DNA of 64,000 bases from Methylococcaceae bacterium (GCA_016715325.1 JADKAL010000006.1:62001-126000), one strand, 5' to 3'; shown: positions 1-10,045, numbered from the stretch's first letter. Notes: generated from the letters alone by a model not told the origin. Numbers and translations: made by a program.

Positions 1-312
1 TGGCCTGGCAACATCCGAGAACTAGAAAACGTGATAGAGCGGGCCATCATTTTAGCTGACGGGCCTGTGCTGGAAATCGCCGCCGACCTGATGTCCGGGC
101 GAAGCGGTTCACCCTTAAATCCCATAAGACAACTTGAGACAGCGAGTGATGCCAGTTTCGAGACAATCAGCAGGCAACATATTATTTCAGTATTGGAGAA
201 AACCCGCTGGATCATCGAAGGCGCGAATGGTGCGGCGCAAATCCTCAGCTTGCAACCCAGCACCCTGCGCTACCGGATGAAGAAGTTGGGAATAACAAAG
301 CCCAATCGTTAA
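1..312 (+). CDS. Sigma-54-dependent response regulator/activator, C-terminal part (5' end outside window)
   Basis: The frame is open from base 1 and ends in TAA at 310-312. It begins WPGNIRELENVIERA, the signature at the end of the AAA+ domain of bacterial enhancer-binding proteins (NtrC/NorR/FhlA type). The last ~45 residues (ISVLEKTRW, GANGAAQILSLQPSTLRYRMKKLGI) form a Fis-type helix-turn-helix. In this family the protein binds upstream sites and remodels sigma-54 RNA polymerase. The stimulus-sensing N-terminal domain lies outside the window, so the signal is unknown. The family call is firm; the target genes cannot be inferred. Confidence 0.9.
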   Translation, partial: WPGNIRELENVIERAIILADGPVLEIAADLMSGRSGSPLNPIRQLETASDASFETISRQHIISVLEKTRWIIEGANGAAQILSLQPSTLRYRMKKLGITKPNR

Positions 313-484
313 ATGCAGCAGTTGCAATAAGTTAATTTTTAAACTATTTTCGAACCCAAGGCTCTAATAACGCGTTGGAAATCAACAAAACTTAAGTTCG
401 TTGCCTTCTTTACAAATCGGGACCACAGTAAAGTGCAGTAATTGTTTTTAACCGCAAAAACTCAACAATTTAAGGGGTAAAATC

Positions 485-829
485 ATGAAAATAATCTCAC
501 CGACCCAACATGGCTATCTTGATTATATAACAGTCGTTTTGTTTTTGATTGCACCGTCTTTGCTTGGATTGACGGGTACGGCTGGAACAATTGCCTATCT
601 CCTGGCTGGAATTCACCTTGCAATGACACTGGTTACGGATTTTCCACTGGGTGTTGTCAAAAAACTACCGTTTACGATGCACGGATGGGTGGAACGTGTT
701 GTCGGTCCAGCGTTGGTCTTGTTGCCTTTTGTGCTTGGCTTTGATGGCTTGGCTATGGGCTTTTATGCCTTGGTCGGTATCGTCATTATTTTGGTTGGCT
801 TGTTGACAGATTACCAGTGGCCACAATAA
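485..829 (+). CDS. Small integral membrane protein (SPW-repeat-like)
   Basis: This 114-residue protein has an ATG preceded by AAGGGG. It is almost wholly hydrophobic, with four predicted membrane segments (about residues 15-30, 36-52, 70-85 and 88-108) joined by short loops. The motif GYLDY near the start and the repeated two-helix arrangement resemble the SPW-repeat membrane family, whose biochemical function is unknown. It stands alone, with about 170 bp on either side before the next genes. The reading frame is convincing; the function is not assignable. Confidence 0.75.
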   Translation: MKIISPTQHGYLDYITVVLFLIAPSLLGLTGTAGTIAYLLAGIHLAMTLVTDFPLGVVKKLPFTMHGWVERVVGPALVLLPFVLGFDGLAMGFYALVGIVIILVGLLTDYQWPQ

Positions 830-988
830 TTTAAGGGCGTAATAACCACTGAAATTGAGGGCTTTTAGTAAGCCATACACGTAAAGCGGCACACTATAAA
901 AAACTTCATTTTTAGCTTTAGGGTTGCATTTGGAAGAAGGTTGATGCAGGTTACGCTTATGAAAAATAAGTAACCGTAACCGATTTTG

Positions 989-1877
989 TTAATTTAATAG
1001 TTGTGCTGTCCGAAGTCTCGAAACTATAAAATCAACAAACGTCCTGATTTTTGCGGAAGCATAACGGCCTTCGCGATGGACGACATGGATAGGTAATGTT
1101 TTTGTCTCAAATTCGCTTAGCACCGTTTGCAACTGCCCAGAATTAACATGGGAAGCAACCTGATACGACAACAATCGGGTAATCCCCAACCCTTGTAGAA
1201 CGGCGTCGATGGCGGCATCATTACTGTTTACGGTCAACAGTGGCTTTACCCTAACAGTATTGCCCTGGGCAAACTTCCAGTCCATAACGGGCGTAACCCC
1301 GCTGGCGGCCACTATTTTGTGGTTTACTAGTTCAGCCGGACTGTTTGGCATACCATTTTCTGCTAAATACTGATGATGCACACAGCACGCGCCTAACTTG
1401 GCCGACGCCAATCGCCCGCATACTGGAATCCGGCAATTCCCCGATACGGATGCCGACATCAAAACCCTCTTCAAGTAAGTTGACCACGCGGTCAAGGAAA
1501 ACGGCTGATACTTCCATATCGGGATAGCGTTGCAGGTAATCAACAATGCCGGGAATGACGAATAACCTGCCAAACATGACCGGGGCGGTCACCGCCAAAT
1601 GCCCACGCGGTTCGCCATTGATGCCTGCTGCGGCCTCGTCAGCCTCATCGGTATCATGGATAATTCGGCGGGAATCATCAAGATAGCGGTGTCCGGCATC
1701 GGTGACCCGCACATAGCGCGTCGTCCGGTTAAGCAGTTTCACCCCCAGGCGCTCTTCCAATGCCGATATGGCACGGGTCACGGCTGGCGGCGACATGGCA
1801 AGTCGCCTTGCAGCTGCAGCGAAGCTTTCCTCCTCGGCAACTGCCACAAATACTGTCATTAAATGTAATCTGTCCAT
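989..1877 (-). pseudogene. LysR-family transcriptional regulator, frameshifted
   Basis: Two overlapping frames together make one LysR regulator of about 296 residues. The N-terminal frame (1877 to about 1375) has the winged helix-turn-helix (MDRLHLMTVFVAVAEEESF, LAMSPPAVTRAISALEERLG) and the first half of the substrate-binding domain. The second frame resumes at YLAENGMPNSPAELVNHKIV and runs to the stop at 989. The shift lies near 1372-1378, where one base is extra or two are missing. The gene is divergent from the 2017 operon across a 139-bp gap, the usual layout for a LysR and its target. It is either a real null allele or a consensus error. Confidence 0.8.
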
Positions 1878-2016
1878 ACTTTATTCCACTTGACGCAATA
1901 ATATATTGTGCTTGGCGATTATTCTCTTTGCAAGTGGAATATGGGAAAGTATCACCGTCCCCACCGCAATCGTGCGCTATGGACTAAACCCATTACTCTA
2001 AACTTGGAGAACACTC

Positions 2017-2571
2017 ATGAACAGAATCACCCTGCCTACCTCAGAGCAAACCCCTGCAGCCACTTTGCCCTTGCTGGATGCGGTCAAAAAGCAACTGGGT
2101 GTTGTGCCCAATCTAATGAAATTAGTGGGCAATAGCTCCGCCGCCTTGGAAGGCTACTTAAGCCTCAATGGCGCCTTAAGCAAAGGGGTATTGGATGCCA
2201 AAACCCGCGAACGCATTGCCTTGGCGATTGCCGAATTCAATGGCTGTGGTTATTGCCTGTCCGCCCACACGTATCTGGGCAAAAACGTTGCCAAGCTGGA
2301 TGATGTTGAAATCGCGGCGAACCGTAACGGCCACTCATCCGACCTGAAAGCGGCGGCTGCCGTCCATTTTGCCACCCGCGTGGCGCTGGAGCGTGGACAT
2401 GTTTCGGATGCCGACCTTAATGCCGTCAAGGCGGCGGGTTACAGCCAGGCTGAGATTGTTGAAATTGTCCTGCATGTCGCCTTGAATACCTTAACCAACT
2501 ACATCAACGAAGTCGCCCAGACCGAGATTGACTTCCCTGTCGTTAACCCGAACACACGCGCAGCAGCATAA
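2017..2571 (+). CDS. AhpD-like / carboxymuconolactone decarboxylase family protein
   Basis: This 184-residue protein carries the peroxidase-type CMD motif IAEFNGCGYCLSAHTYLG, with the redox pair Cys77 and Cys80 and the proton-relay His84. Family members are all-helical oligomers that reduce peroxides or alkylhydroperoxide reductase partners through the CxxC pair. It is the first gene of a plus-strand group followed at 29 bp by an alpha/beta hydrolase and then a PNPOx-like gene. The group is divergent from a LysR gene. This context suggests an oxidative or xenobiotic stress operon, which is inference. Confidence 0.85.
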   Translation: MNRITLPTSEQTPAATLPLLDAVKKQLGVVPNLMKLVGNSSAALEGYLSLNGALSKGVLDAKTRERIALAIAEFNGCGYCLSAHTYLGKNVAKLDDVEIAANRNGHSSDLKAAAAVHFATRVALERGHVSDADLNAVKAAGYSQAEIVEIVLHVALNTLTNYINEVAQTEIDFPVVNPNTRAAA

Positions 2572-2599
2572 AGCCTTAATGCTGTCTTAGGAGATTGTC

Positions 2600-3571
2600 A
2601 TGAATTACAAATATTTTCTACTTAATATTCTTGCTTTGATATTGTTATCAGCACCGCCCCTAGTAACCGCCAAACGCACGAGTAATGCGAAAGCCGTTGC
2701 TGTTCCAGTACAGCTGAGTTATCACACCGCTAATGTCGATGGCGTGGAGGTGTTTTATCGTGAAGCGGGTGCGAAAAGTGCGCCGACACTGGTACTGTTG
2801 CACGGTTTCCCGACTTCGTCGCACATGTTCCGTAACCTTATCCCACAATTGGCCGACAAGTACCATGTCATCGCGCCCGATTATCCCGGTTTTGGCCAAA
2901 GTGCTAGCCCTGAGCGCGATAAGTTCGCCTATACCTTTGACAATTACGCCAAAGTGGTTGATAAACTAATCCAGCAACTCGACCTAAAACGCTATGCCTT
3001 GTATGTGATGGATTACGGTGCGCCCGTTGGTTTCCGGCTCGCGGCAGCCCATCCGGAAAAAGTGACCGCGCTGATTGTCCAGAATGGCAACGCGTATAAT
3101 GAAGGGCTGGAGCAGTTCTGGGATCCGATCAAGGCTTATTGGAAGACAGGTGGGATGACCGAACGCGAAGCCATCCGTTGGTTGACGTCCATTAAGGCGA
3201 CGAAATGGCAGTACACGAACGGCGTTAACGACACCTCACTGGTCAGCCCTGATACCTGGACGGTAGACCAGGCGCTGCTCGACCGTCCGGGCAATGCCGA
3301 AATCCAGTTAGACCTGTTCTACGACTACCGTACAAACATTCCCTTGTATCCGCAATGGCAAGCTTATTTCCGGCAGCATAAACCGCCAACGTTGGTGGTT
3401 TGGGGCAAGAATGACGCGATCTTTGTCGCCGCAGGTGCCGCGCCCTACAAGCGTGACCTTCCCGGTGCGGAAATACATTTGTTGGATACTGGCCATTTTG
3501 CCCTGGAGACGCATGGTAACGATATTGCTAAATTGATACGTGATTTTCTTGGCAAGCACCTTAAGCCTTAA
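2600..3571 (+). CDS. Exported alpha/beta hydrolase (epoxide hydrolase/haloalkane dehalogenase-like)
   Basis: The protein has 323 residues with an N-terminal signal sequence ([18 protein letters not shown]) and a clear ribosome site (TTAGGAG). The oxyanion motif LLHGFPTSS is at 67-74. The nucleophile elbow VMDYGAP places an aspartate (Asp138) where esterases carry serine, as in epoxide hydrolases and haloalkane dehalogenases. The catalytic histidine is His299 in [11 protein letters not shown]. The cap domain lies between about 160 and 240. It is probably periplasmic and acts on small epoxides, halides or esters; the substrate is unknown. It sits in the AhpD-like operon. Confidence 0.85.
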   Translation: MNYKYFLLNILALILLSAPPLVTAKRTSNAKAVAVPVQLSYHTANVDGVEVFYREAGAKSAPTLVLLHGFPTSSHMFRNLIPQLADKYHVIAPDYPGFGQSASPERDKFAYTFDNYAKVVDKLIQQLDLKRYALYVMDYGAPVGFRLAAAHPEKVTALIVQNGNAYNEGLEQFWDPIKAYWKTGGMTEREAIRWLTSIKATKWQYTNGVNDTSLVSPDTWTVDQALLDRPGNAEIQLDLFYDYRTNIPLYPQWQAYFRQHKPPTLVVWGKNDAIFVAAGAAPYKRDLPGAEIHLLDTGHFALETHGNDIAKLIRDFLGKHLKP

Positions 3572-3587
3572 CAATGAAGCAATAATG

Positions 3588-3610
3588 CCCGCCGACAGCG
3601 CGTCGGCGGG
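3588..3610. other. Intercistronic hairpin
   Basis: A perfect 9-bp stem (CCCGCCGAC / GTCGGCGGG) with a 5-base loop lies 17 bp after the hydrolase stop. No T-run follows, so it is more likely an mRNA-stabilising or partial attenuation hairpin than an intrinsic terminator. Confidence 0.5.
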
Positions 3611-3666
3611 ATTCGGTTCATCAATAGGCACAAACATAAATTACTCGAACAATATAGGAGGCTCAG

Positions 3667-3966
3667 ATGGCACGCGCATTTTCAGAAATCGCATTCACGG
3701 ATTCAGTCAGGTCAATGCAAAGCCGCTACGGGTCGCGCACAGCCTATGCAAAGTTTGACTTCGCCGAAGACCGCCGAGACCGTCTTAGCGAGAATGAAAT
3801 CGAATTCTTGGCTGAACGCGACAGCTTCTACATCGCAACGGTTGGCGAAAACGGCTGGCCTTATGTCCAGCATCGGGGCGGGCCGAAGGGCTTCCTGAAA
3901 GTATTGGATGATAAAACCATTGGCTTGGCCGATTTCAGAGGCAACAAGCAATTGATCTTGCCCTGA
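3667..3966 (+). pseudogene. Pyridoxamine 5'-phosphate oxidase-like FMN-binding protein, truncated by IS3
   Basis: The start is well placed behind AGGAGG. The 99 residues match the N-terminal half of the PNPOx-related flavoproteins: helix SMQSRYGSRTAYAK, then ERDSFYIATVGENGWPYVQHRGGPKGFLKVLDD and LADFRGNKQLI, the first strands of the split-barrel FMN fold. Homology stops at the left end of an IS3 element, where TGA closes the frame. No continuation is found on the far side of the element, so the 3' half was deleted rather than simply separated. It is the third gene of the AhpD/hydrolase operon. Confidence 0.8.
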
Positions 3967-3971
3967 TTTCA

Positions 3972-5187
3972 CGGACACTCCACTAAGCGATTTTTTCGGC
4001 TTCAAACGCTTCCGGGCTGAGATAGCCCAGTTTTGAATGAAGCCGTTTGCGATTGTAATATACTTCGATATATTCGAACACCTGGGACTTAGCATCAGAA
4101 CGGGTCTTAAAGCGTTCACCATGAATAGCTTCGACTTTGAAACTGTGGTTCCAGCTTTCCATGGCGGCGTTATCATAACAGTCGCCTTTTTTTACTCATG
4201 CTGCAAATCAGCTGATGTTTTCTGAACAGCGTTTGGTAAACGGCTGAACAATATTGGCTGCCCCGGTCAGAATGAACTATCACACCCTTCGGCATCTTCC
4301 GATTCCATAACGCCATGATAAGGGCATCGCACACTAAAGTTGCCGTCATGCGCTCGGCGATTGCCCAGCCAATGACCCGCCTCGAATAAAGCTCAAGCAC
4401 GACCGCCAGGTACAGCCAGCCTTCGTCCGTCCAGATATAAGTGATGTCCGACACCCACTTTTGGTCGGGCTTGGCTGCACTGAAATCCTGACCTAGCAGA
4501 TTGGGCGCAACCGGCAAGGAATGCTTGCTGTTGGTGGTCGCCTTGTATTTCTTGGCCGCCTTCGCCCTAAGGCCATTGATCCGCATGATCCGGGCGACGC
4601 GGTGGCGGCTCGCCAAAATGCCTTCGGCCTAAGCCTGCGGGCGACCCTGGGCGCACCGGGACGTCCTTTCTCGTCATCGAAAACACGCTTTATTTCAATC
4701 TTAAGCGACTGGGTCGATCGCTCCCTAGCAGAATGTGGCCTGCGTTCCCAGGCGTAATAGCCACTGCGCGACACCGACAGCAGGCGGCACATCATGCCCA
4801 CCGGGAATTGCGTTTCATTAGTCTTGATCATGGCGTACTTCACTTGGGCAGTTTCGCGAAGTACGCCGCCGCCTTTTTTTAGGAAGGCAACCTCGTCTTC
4901 CAGGCGGGCGTTTTCACGCTTAAGCCTAGCCATTTCAGCTTGCTGGAGCTTTTGCTCTTCAAAGGGTTGCCCTGTTTGCCGACGTTTTGCACGCCAGGCA
5001 TACAAGGTCGCCTCTGTAAGCCCTAAATCTTTCGATACCGTCGGAATACCGTCCCGATCAGCACGTTCCAATGCTTGCTCTTTAAACTGTGGCGTGTATT
5101 TGTTTCGTACAATCTGTAGGTTTGGTTCTTTTTTGGTTTTCATTATTCACCTCGGTTTTAGAGATTACTCTCTTAGCCGAGTGTCCG
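3972..5187. mobile_element. IS3-family insertion sequence (about 1.2 kb)
   Basis: Imperfect terminal inverted repeats begin CGGACACT at 3972 and end AGTGTCCG at 5187, with the similarity running inward as CTAAG. The length and the OrfA/OrfB content are typical of IS3. The two flanks belong to unrelated fragments (PNPOx on the left, an unknown reading frame on the right), so an adjacent deletion accompanied or followed insertion. No target duplication is visible. Confidence 0.8.
3983..5143 (-). pseudogene. IS3-family transposase (OrfA/OrfB), multiply frameshifted
   Basis: OrfA starts at 5143 (MKTKKEPNLQIVRNKYTPQFK) with a helix-turn-helix and leucine-zipper segment. The rve-type catalytic domain follows ([20 protein letters not shown], final YLSPEAFEAEKIA). 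At 4882-4892 the usual A6G slippery site carries seven A residues, so OrfA and OrfB are fused without ribosomal frameshifting. One base is missing near 4622 and an extra A occurs near 4188, each breaking the frame. The enzyme is therefore inactive as written. Confidence 0.85.
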
Positions 5188-5469
5188 CTAGAGTGGGGCA
5201 AGATCACCTCATTTCCTGTCCGTGCCGGCGAACTATTGGAAAGGGCGACCATTTTGGGCATGAACGTGACCGTTCGGAAAAAAAGCAATGAACCCAATCA
5301 ACCCAATACCGATGCAACCGTTATAAGAGAGTATGAGAAAAATGGTTTGAACTGCAAGGAAGTAATTACCCACTATTATATTAATCAATCAAACGAAAGC
5401 ATTATTTTAACAATATGCTATCGAGATCGAGACGGCATCAATCCGGGTTGGTTTATGGATACAGATTAA
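5188..5469 (+). pseudogene. Unknown gene, 3' fragment next to IS3
   Basis: An open frame enters from the IS3 right end (EWGKITSFPVRAGELLERA) and continues for about 90 codons to TAA at 5467-5469, ending DRDGINPGWFMDTD. I do not recognise the family. The 5' part is missing, and it does not match the truncated gene on the left of the element. Confidence 0.4.
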
Positions 5470-5703
5470 TTTGCCAATACAAATTTAACTTTCGTTCTAT
5501 CGGAAATATAGCGACCGACCGCTATCGCTAAGGTCAGACTTTATGAAATTTTATTTCATCGACTCTTTTGGGTCGGTTTTTCACTGTCACTTTAAGCTAA
5601 GATTGAAATTTTTGACGGTCGGCTAAAGAGAAGTTTATTAAATTAGATTTTCGTCTATAAACACCTTCTAAAATATTTGCGGATTTCCATGTCATCCTTT
5701 AAA
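5470..5703. other. Intergenic, no gene seen
   Basis: AT-rich DNA with an interrupted palindromic stretch near 5509-5530 (GCGACCGACCGCTATCGC). No reading frame or RNA gene is supported. Confidence 0.4.
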
Positions 5704-5733
5704 CTAGTCATATATCTAGTCATATATCTAGTC
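5704..5733. promoter_or_regulatory. Tandem 12-bp repeats upstream of toxin-antitoxin (probable operator)
   Basis: CTAGTCATATAT occurs twice in tandem (5704-5715, 5716-5727), followed by a half copy CTAGTC (5728-5733). It ends just before the AGGAGG ribosome site of the antitoxin. Spaced repeats in this position are typical operators for antitoxin autorepression. Confidence 0.6.
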
Positions 5734-5746
5734 GTAGGAGGTAAAT

Positions 5747-6001
5747 TTGAAAATTTGGCAAGTACAAGACGCAAAAGCCCGTTTCAGTGAATTGTTAGAT
5801 GCCTGTGTTAGTGAAGGGCCTCAGGTTGTAACCCGGCGTGGGACAGAAACTGCCGTCCTTGTCCCTATCGGCGAGTGGAAACGACTCAATAATGCCGCTC
5901 GTCCTTCTCTCAAGGAACTACTTATGTCAAATGAAGCCCGTTTTGACTTCGATATACCACCGCGCGGAAGAGCGAAGCGTCGATCAGCACCAGCTTTTTA
6001 A
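5747..6001 (+). CDS. Type II antitoxin, Phd/YefM family
   Basis: This 84-residue protein starts with TTG, chosen because AGGAGG (5736-5741) lies 5 bp upstream and no ATG is available in the correct frame. The N-terminal fold MKIWQVQDAKARFSELLDACVSEGPQVVTRRGTE is the classic Phd/YefM DNA-binding domain. The C-terminal tail (FDIPPRGRAKRRSAPAF) is the basic, flexible toxin-neutralising region. It lies 7 bp before a PIN-domain toxin. It should repress its own promoter through the tandem repeats upstream. Confidence 0.9.
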   Translation: MKIWQVQDAKARFSELLDACVSEGPQVVTRRGTETAVLVPIGEWKRLNNAARPSLKELLMSNEARFDFDIPPRGRAKRRSAPAF

Positions 6002-6008
6002 AGAAGCC

Positions 6009-6413
6009 ATGTTTCTTCTTGATACCAATATCATTTCTGAACTAAGAAAAAAACGTCCGCATGGATCAGTTGTCGCTTGGCTGGAGAGTGTTTCGGATAA
6101 TGACCTCTTTATTTCAGCGGTAACACTTGCCGAAATACAGGCGGGCATTGAAATAACACGAGAGCAAGATCCAGCTAAGTCAGCTGAAATTGAGCTTTGG
6201 CTCGACCAAGTAGGATCAACCTATAATGTTTTGCCTATGGATACCTCTACATTTAGGCTTTGGGCAAAGATGATGCATCGTCAGTCAGATACGGTTTATG
6301 AAGATGCGATGATTGCTGCGACTGCAATCGTTCATAAGTTAACTGTGGTTACCCGGAATGTACGTGACTTTGAACGATTCCAAGTGCCTATCCTTAATCC
6401 TTTCGAGAGTTAA
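6009..6413 (+). CDS. Type II toxin, VapC/FitB-like PIN-domain ribonuclease
   Basis: This 134-residue PIN-domain protein starts at the ATG after the antitoxin stop. Acidic metal-binding residues are visible: Asp5 in MFLLDTNIISEL, Glu in LAEIQAG, Asp in YEDAMIAATA and Asp in VTRNVRDF. Family members cleave tRNA or mRNA with Mg2+ and are held inactive by the antitoxin. A longer frame starting at 5838 is an upstream extension through the antitoxin gene and is not preferred. The module is complete and lies between IS remnants. Confidence 0.9.
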   Translation: MFLLDTNIISELRKKRPHGSVVAWLESVSDNDLFISAVTLAEIQAGIEITREQDPAKSAEIELWLDQVGSTYNVLPMDTSTFRLWAKMMHRQSDTVYEDAMIAATAIVHKLTVVTRNVRDFERFQVPILNPFES

Positions 6414-6545
6414 ATCTTATAAATACAATAGCTTATAATTTATTCAAGCTAGCATATTTTGATTTCTCAATACCGGACTGTGGCTAAAATCAACCAGTGC
6501 AGACTAGATCGGCCAGGAAGAGACATTCGCCCGTTCCCTCTTGGT

Positions 6546-7534
6546 CAATGCCGTTAAGTTAAGCCTCACCGATATTGCCGCCTGGGTTTGGGTCTGATCC
6601 AGTTTTTGGGTCTAGGAGCTTTTCGGTTGGGTCGTTTGCGTTCGAGAGTTCTGGCGTAGAGTTCAATCAGTTCCAAAATATGGTCGTGCGGCACACGTTG
6701 GATCAGCCATGCGAACAGCCGGGTTTTCAGAGAGTTGAGAATGTAGGTGAGGTTGCGGATAATAATGCGCCGCTTTATCCTCCGGCAGCCTATCGTAAGC
6801 CTCGCGTGCGAGGGCTTCCGCCAAATTCGCGGTGAATATTTTGGCATGAATGTCCTGGCGTATCGATTCGGGTAGTTCGCCGGTGAATTGTTCCAGGTAA
6901 AGCCGGTGCTTAAGTACTTTGAAGGCTTCTTCGATGTTCCAGCGGGCGTGGTACAACTCGACGAAGGCTTGGGCAGGATAGATGTCCCTGTCGGTCAGCG
7001 TGGTCGCCAGGACTTCGCTATGGCCGGTGGACAGGATCACCTCGATCAAGCGTAGTGTCAGACTTTTGTGCGTCAATGTCTGACCGGCTGCTTGGGCTTG
7101 GCGATGGGCTGAAGCGGATACGGGTAAGGTGATGACGGTTTCGGGCAGGCCTGACCGCAGAAAGGCTTCCACGGCGGGCCATTGGTTGCCGTCCATTCGG
7201 GCGAGGAAAGGTAAGCCGCGTTGTTGTAGCAGGAAAACAACCATACCGCCGGAAAACCACGATCCATGACCAACAGGTCATCGCTGGCCAGATGTGGCAG
7301 AAGTTGCGCCAATAACGCCCGCTCGCCATTATCAAAACGCGCGATGACGGTTTTAATCATCAGCTTTGAGGCGGTCGTAAACAGGCCCAAGACACGCGCC
7401 AACACATAAGGCTGACCGCCGCTGTCGGTTTGAACGCCGAACGCTTCTCTGTTTTCCAGCCAGGGCGGTAAGCGGAAGGTCGTTGAATCGGTGGCAACTA
7501 AACGCAGCCCTTGCCAGCGCGGTTCAGGCAGGCG
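6546..7534 (-). mobile_element. IS4-family element, copy 1, truncated by IS3
   Basis: The left end CAATGCCGTTAAGTTAAG at 6546 is identical to the ends of the full copies at 50895 and 54974. The sequence is nearly identical to the copy at 54974 until 7534, where an IS3 element interrupts it. The 5' third of the element (transposase N-terminus) is absent beyond the IS3. Confidence 0.85.
6566..7534 (-). pseudogene. IS4-family transposase, C-terminal two thirds
   Basis: Conserved IS4 DDE motifs are present: DDLLVMDRGFPAVWLF (second Asp) and YHARWNIEEAFKVLKHRLYLEQF (Y-(2)-R-(3)-E-(6)-K signature). The end is RPKNWIRPKPRRQYR. The frame is broken by a missing G near 7229 and an extra base near 6757 relative to the 54994 copy. 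The N-terminal part is lost at 7534. It is not functional. Confidence 0.85.
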
Positions 7535-8778
7535 TGATGTGGCTACACTAAACCGGACACATTCCTTAAAATACCTGAAAGGGGGAGTGAGTCAAAAATG
7601 AATCAAGAAAAACCGAAAATATATACGGCTGAATTCAGGGAGTCGGCGGTAAAGCTAGCCAACGAATCGGATAAGCCGATAGCCCATATTGCCAGGGATA
7701 TTGGTGTGAATGAAAATACATTACATACCTGGATCAGCAAATACAGTCGGCCTGTTAATAATGGTGGGGCAGTGCGCACTGACATCCATCTTTATGAAGA
7801 GCAAGCGCCTCAAAAAAGAGGTTGCCCAACTGACCGAAGAGCGTAATTTATTAAAAAGGCAGCAGCGTACTTTGCCAAGGAACAACGGTGAGGTACGCGT
7901 GGATCAAACAACAAGGCAACGAATTCCCTGTAACCTCGATGTGTCGGTTTATGGATGTTTCCCGAAATGCTTATTATGATTGGCTACACCGTAGCCCGAC
8001 AGCGTGAACAGGCGGATGCAGAACTGGCTCCAGTCATCCAAGAAATCTTTACCAAGAGCCGTGCCACTTACGGTACACGACGCATTAGGCAATCGTTATT
8101 AAGACAAAATTTGTCGGTTGGTAGAGGTCGTATCGGCCGATTGATGAGTGCGACGGGCTGGCCTGCAAGACCAAACGAAAATTCAAGGCGACCACGGATT
8201 CCAAGCATAACCTGCCGGTCGCTGAAAATATTCTGGATCGGCAGTTTACGGTACAAAAGCCCGACCAAGTTTACGTGGGCGACATCACCTACATCCACAC
8301 CAAAGAAGGTTGGCTGTACTTGGCAGTGGTGATTGATTTGTTTTCCAGGCAAGTCGTCGGATGGTCTATGGCAGAACACATGTGCGCATCGCTGGTTAAT
8401 GATGCCTTACTGATGGCACTCTGGAAACGCAAGCCAGGGAAAGACTTGTTATGGCATAGTGACCGTGGCAGCCAATACGCTGCCACCAGCCATCGGAAGC
8501 TAATAAAGCATTTTGGCATCCGGCAGAGCATGAGCCGCAAAGGTAATTGTTGGGACAATGCCGTGTCAGAAAGCGTTTTCCACACCTTGAAAACAGAGTT
8601 GGTGCACCACCGTCATTATCAAACCAGGACGGAAGCAAAGATGGAAATATTCGAATACATCGAGGTATTCTATAATCGGGAACGGTTACATTCCGCCAAT
8701 AACTATTGCTCGCCAGTGGACTATGAAATGCAGTTTAAATCTGCTTAACCTTGTGTCCGGAAAAGTGTTGACACATCA
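7535..8778. mobile_element. IS3-family insertion sequence (1244 bp)
   Basis: The terminal inverted repeats begin TGATGTGGCTACACT on the left and TGATGTGTCAACACT on the right (reverse complement), both followed by CCGGACACA after three bases. The element interrupts IS4 copy 1 on the left and a lipase gene fragment on the right. Because the two flanks are unrelated, a deletion or recombination between two IS3 copies is likely. Confidence 0.9.
7598..8748 (+). pseudogene. IS3-family transposase OrfA/OrfB, heavily frameshifted
   Basis: OrfA starts MNQEKPKIYTAEFRESAVKLANES (helix-turn-helix). OrfB contains [43 protein letters not shown] and the final [17 protein letters not shown], i.e. the rve DDE domain. 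At least four indels are visible: near 7790, at the slippery A-run (five As at 7853-7857 where six are expected), near 8001 and near 8157. The element is dead unless the indels are sequencing errors. Confidence 0.85.
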
Positions 8779-8917
8779 TAAATGGCTGGCCCCCATACTA
8801 CAGCCCAGGTAGCGTTGGGTGCTGCGATGGGTGGTATTTGAGGCATAGCTTTGTTGATATATCCGAGAATGGTTTGTTCGGGATTCGGCGTTGTGATCAG
8901 CTCCCCGCAATAGGCTA

Positions 8918-10042
8918 GTGTAACGTCCTCAACAAACATTAAGATATGATACAATTGGTGTCCATGAGAACGCCAATGAAAATTACACTGATTGAAGAGG
9001 ATCGAACAGAACTGGAACGCTGGGTGAAGAGCCGGTCTGTTGGGGCTAAACAAAGACTACGGGCTAGAATGGTACTGATGACCGCCGAGGGCTTGTCAAC
9101 AACGGTCATTATGGCAACGTTGGGGGTCAGCAACCCGACCTTGAACAAGTGGCGGAATCGCTATCTCGAAAGTGGTGTTGAAGGGCTCAAGAGAAAGGCA
9201 AGACCCGCCCGTCGCGGATACCGCCGCTGCCGACTGACAAAGTCCAAGAAGTCCTGGCCTTGACATTGACCGGTAAAACCGGCTGCCGCGACGCAGTGGA
9301 GTTGCCGGACGATGGCGGAGCAGGTCGGCATTTCCCGGATGGCGGTGCACGGCATCTGGCGGGAGCACAAACCGAAGCCCCATCAAGTGAAGGGCTTTAA
9401 GGTTTCGAACGACCCGCTGTTCGCCGAAAAGTTGCGCGATGTCGTGGGCCTTTACCTGGACCCACCGGAGAAGGCCATCGTGTTTTCCGTCGACGAGAAA
9501 AGCCAAATCCAGGCGCTAGATCGTAGCCAACCCGGCCTGCCGATGAAGCCGGGAAAATGCGGGACGATGACGCACGATTATAAGCGACATGGCACCACAA
9601 CTTTGTTTGCGGCACTCGACGGCAGACCGGAACGGTGATTGGGCAATGCCAGCCCAGGCACCGCCACGACGAGTTCCTCAAGTTCCTGAAGACAATTGAC
9701 CGGCGAACCGACAAAACCTTGGCATTGCATTTGATCGTCGACAACTATGCGACGCACAAACATGCCGAAGTAAAGGACTGGCTGGCCCAGCATCCCCGGT
9801 TCCACTTACACTTCACGCCAACCTCGGCCTCATGGCTCAACTTAGTCGAGCGTTTCTTCCGGGACATTACCGAGGAACGTATCCGGCGTGGTGTTTTCCA
9901 CAGTGTTGACGACCTCAAAACAGCGATACAGGAGTATCTCGACCACCGCAATAGCAACCCAAAACCTTACCATTGGACAGCCAAACCAGAGACGATCTTG
10001 GCTAAAGTAGACAAAGCTAAAGATATGTTGAGGACGTTACAC
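8918..10042. mobile_element. IS630-family insertion sequence
   Basis: Perfect terminal inverted repeats (GTGTAACGTCCTCAACA inward from both ends) are flanked by TA at 8916-8917 and 10043-10044, the TA target duplication diagnostic of IS630/Tc1/mariner elements. The length is 1125 bp. Excising the element restores a lipase reading frame. Confidence 0.95.
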
Positions 10043-10045
10043 TAG
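8964..10045 (+). pseudogene. IS630-family transposase, frameshifted
   Basis: Segments in three frames add up to one IS630 transposase. An N-terminal helix-turn-helix (RARMVLMTAEGLSTTVIMATLGVSNPTLNKW) is followed by [15 protein letters not shown] (first catalytic Asp), [12 protein letters not shown] (second) and [16 protein letters not shown] (final Glu). Frame breaks lie near 9215, 9272 (extra A) and 9628 (missing base). The stop TAG at 10043 is formed by the duplicated TA target plus one flanking base. It is inactive as written. Confidence 0.85.

Noticed and set aside
3588..3610. Rho-independent terminator after the alpha/beta hydrolase gene
   Set aside because: The hairpin is perfect but no T-run follows, and the next gene appears to belong to the same operon.
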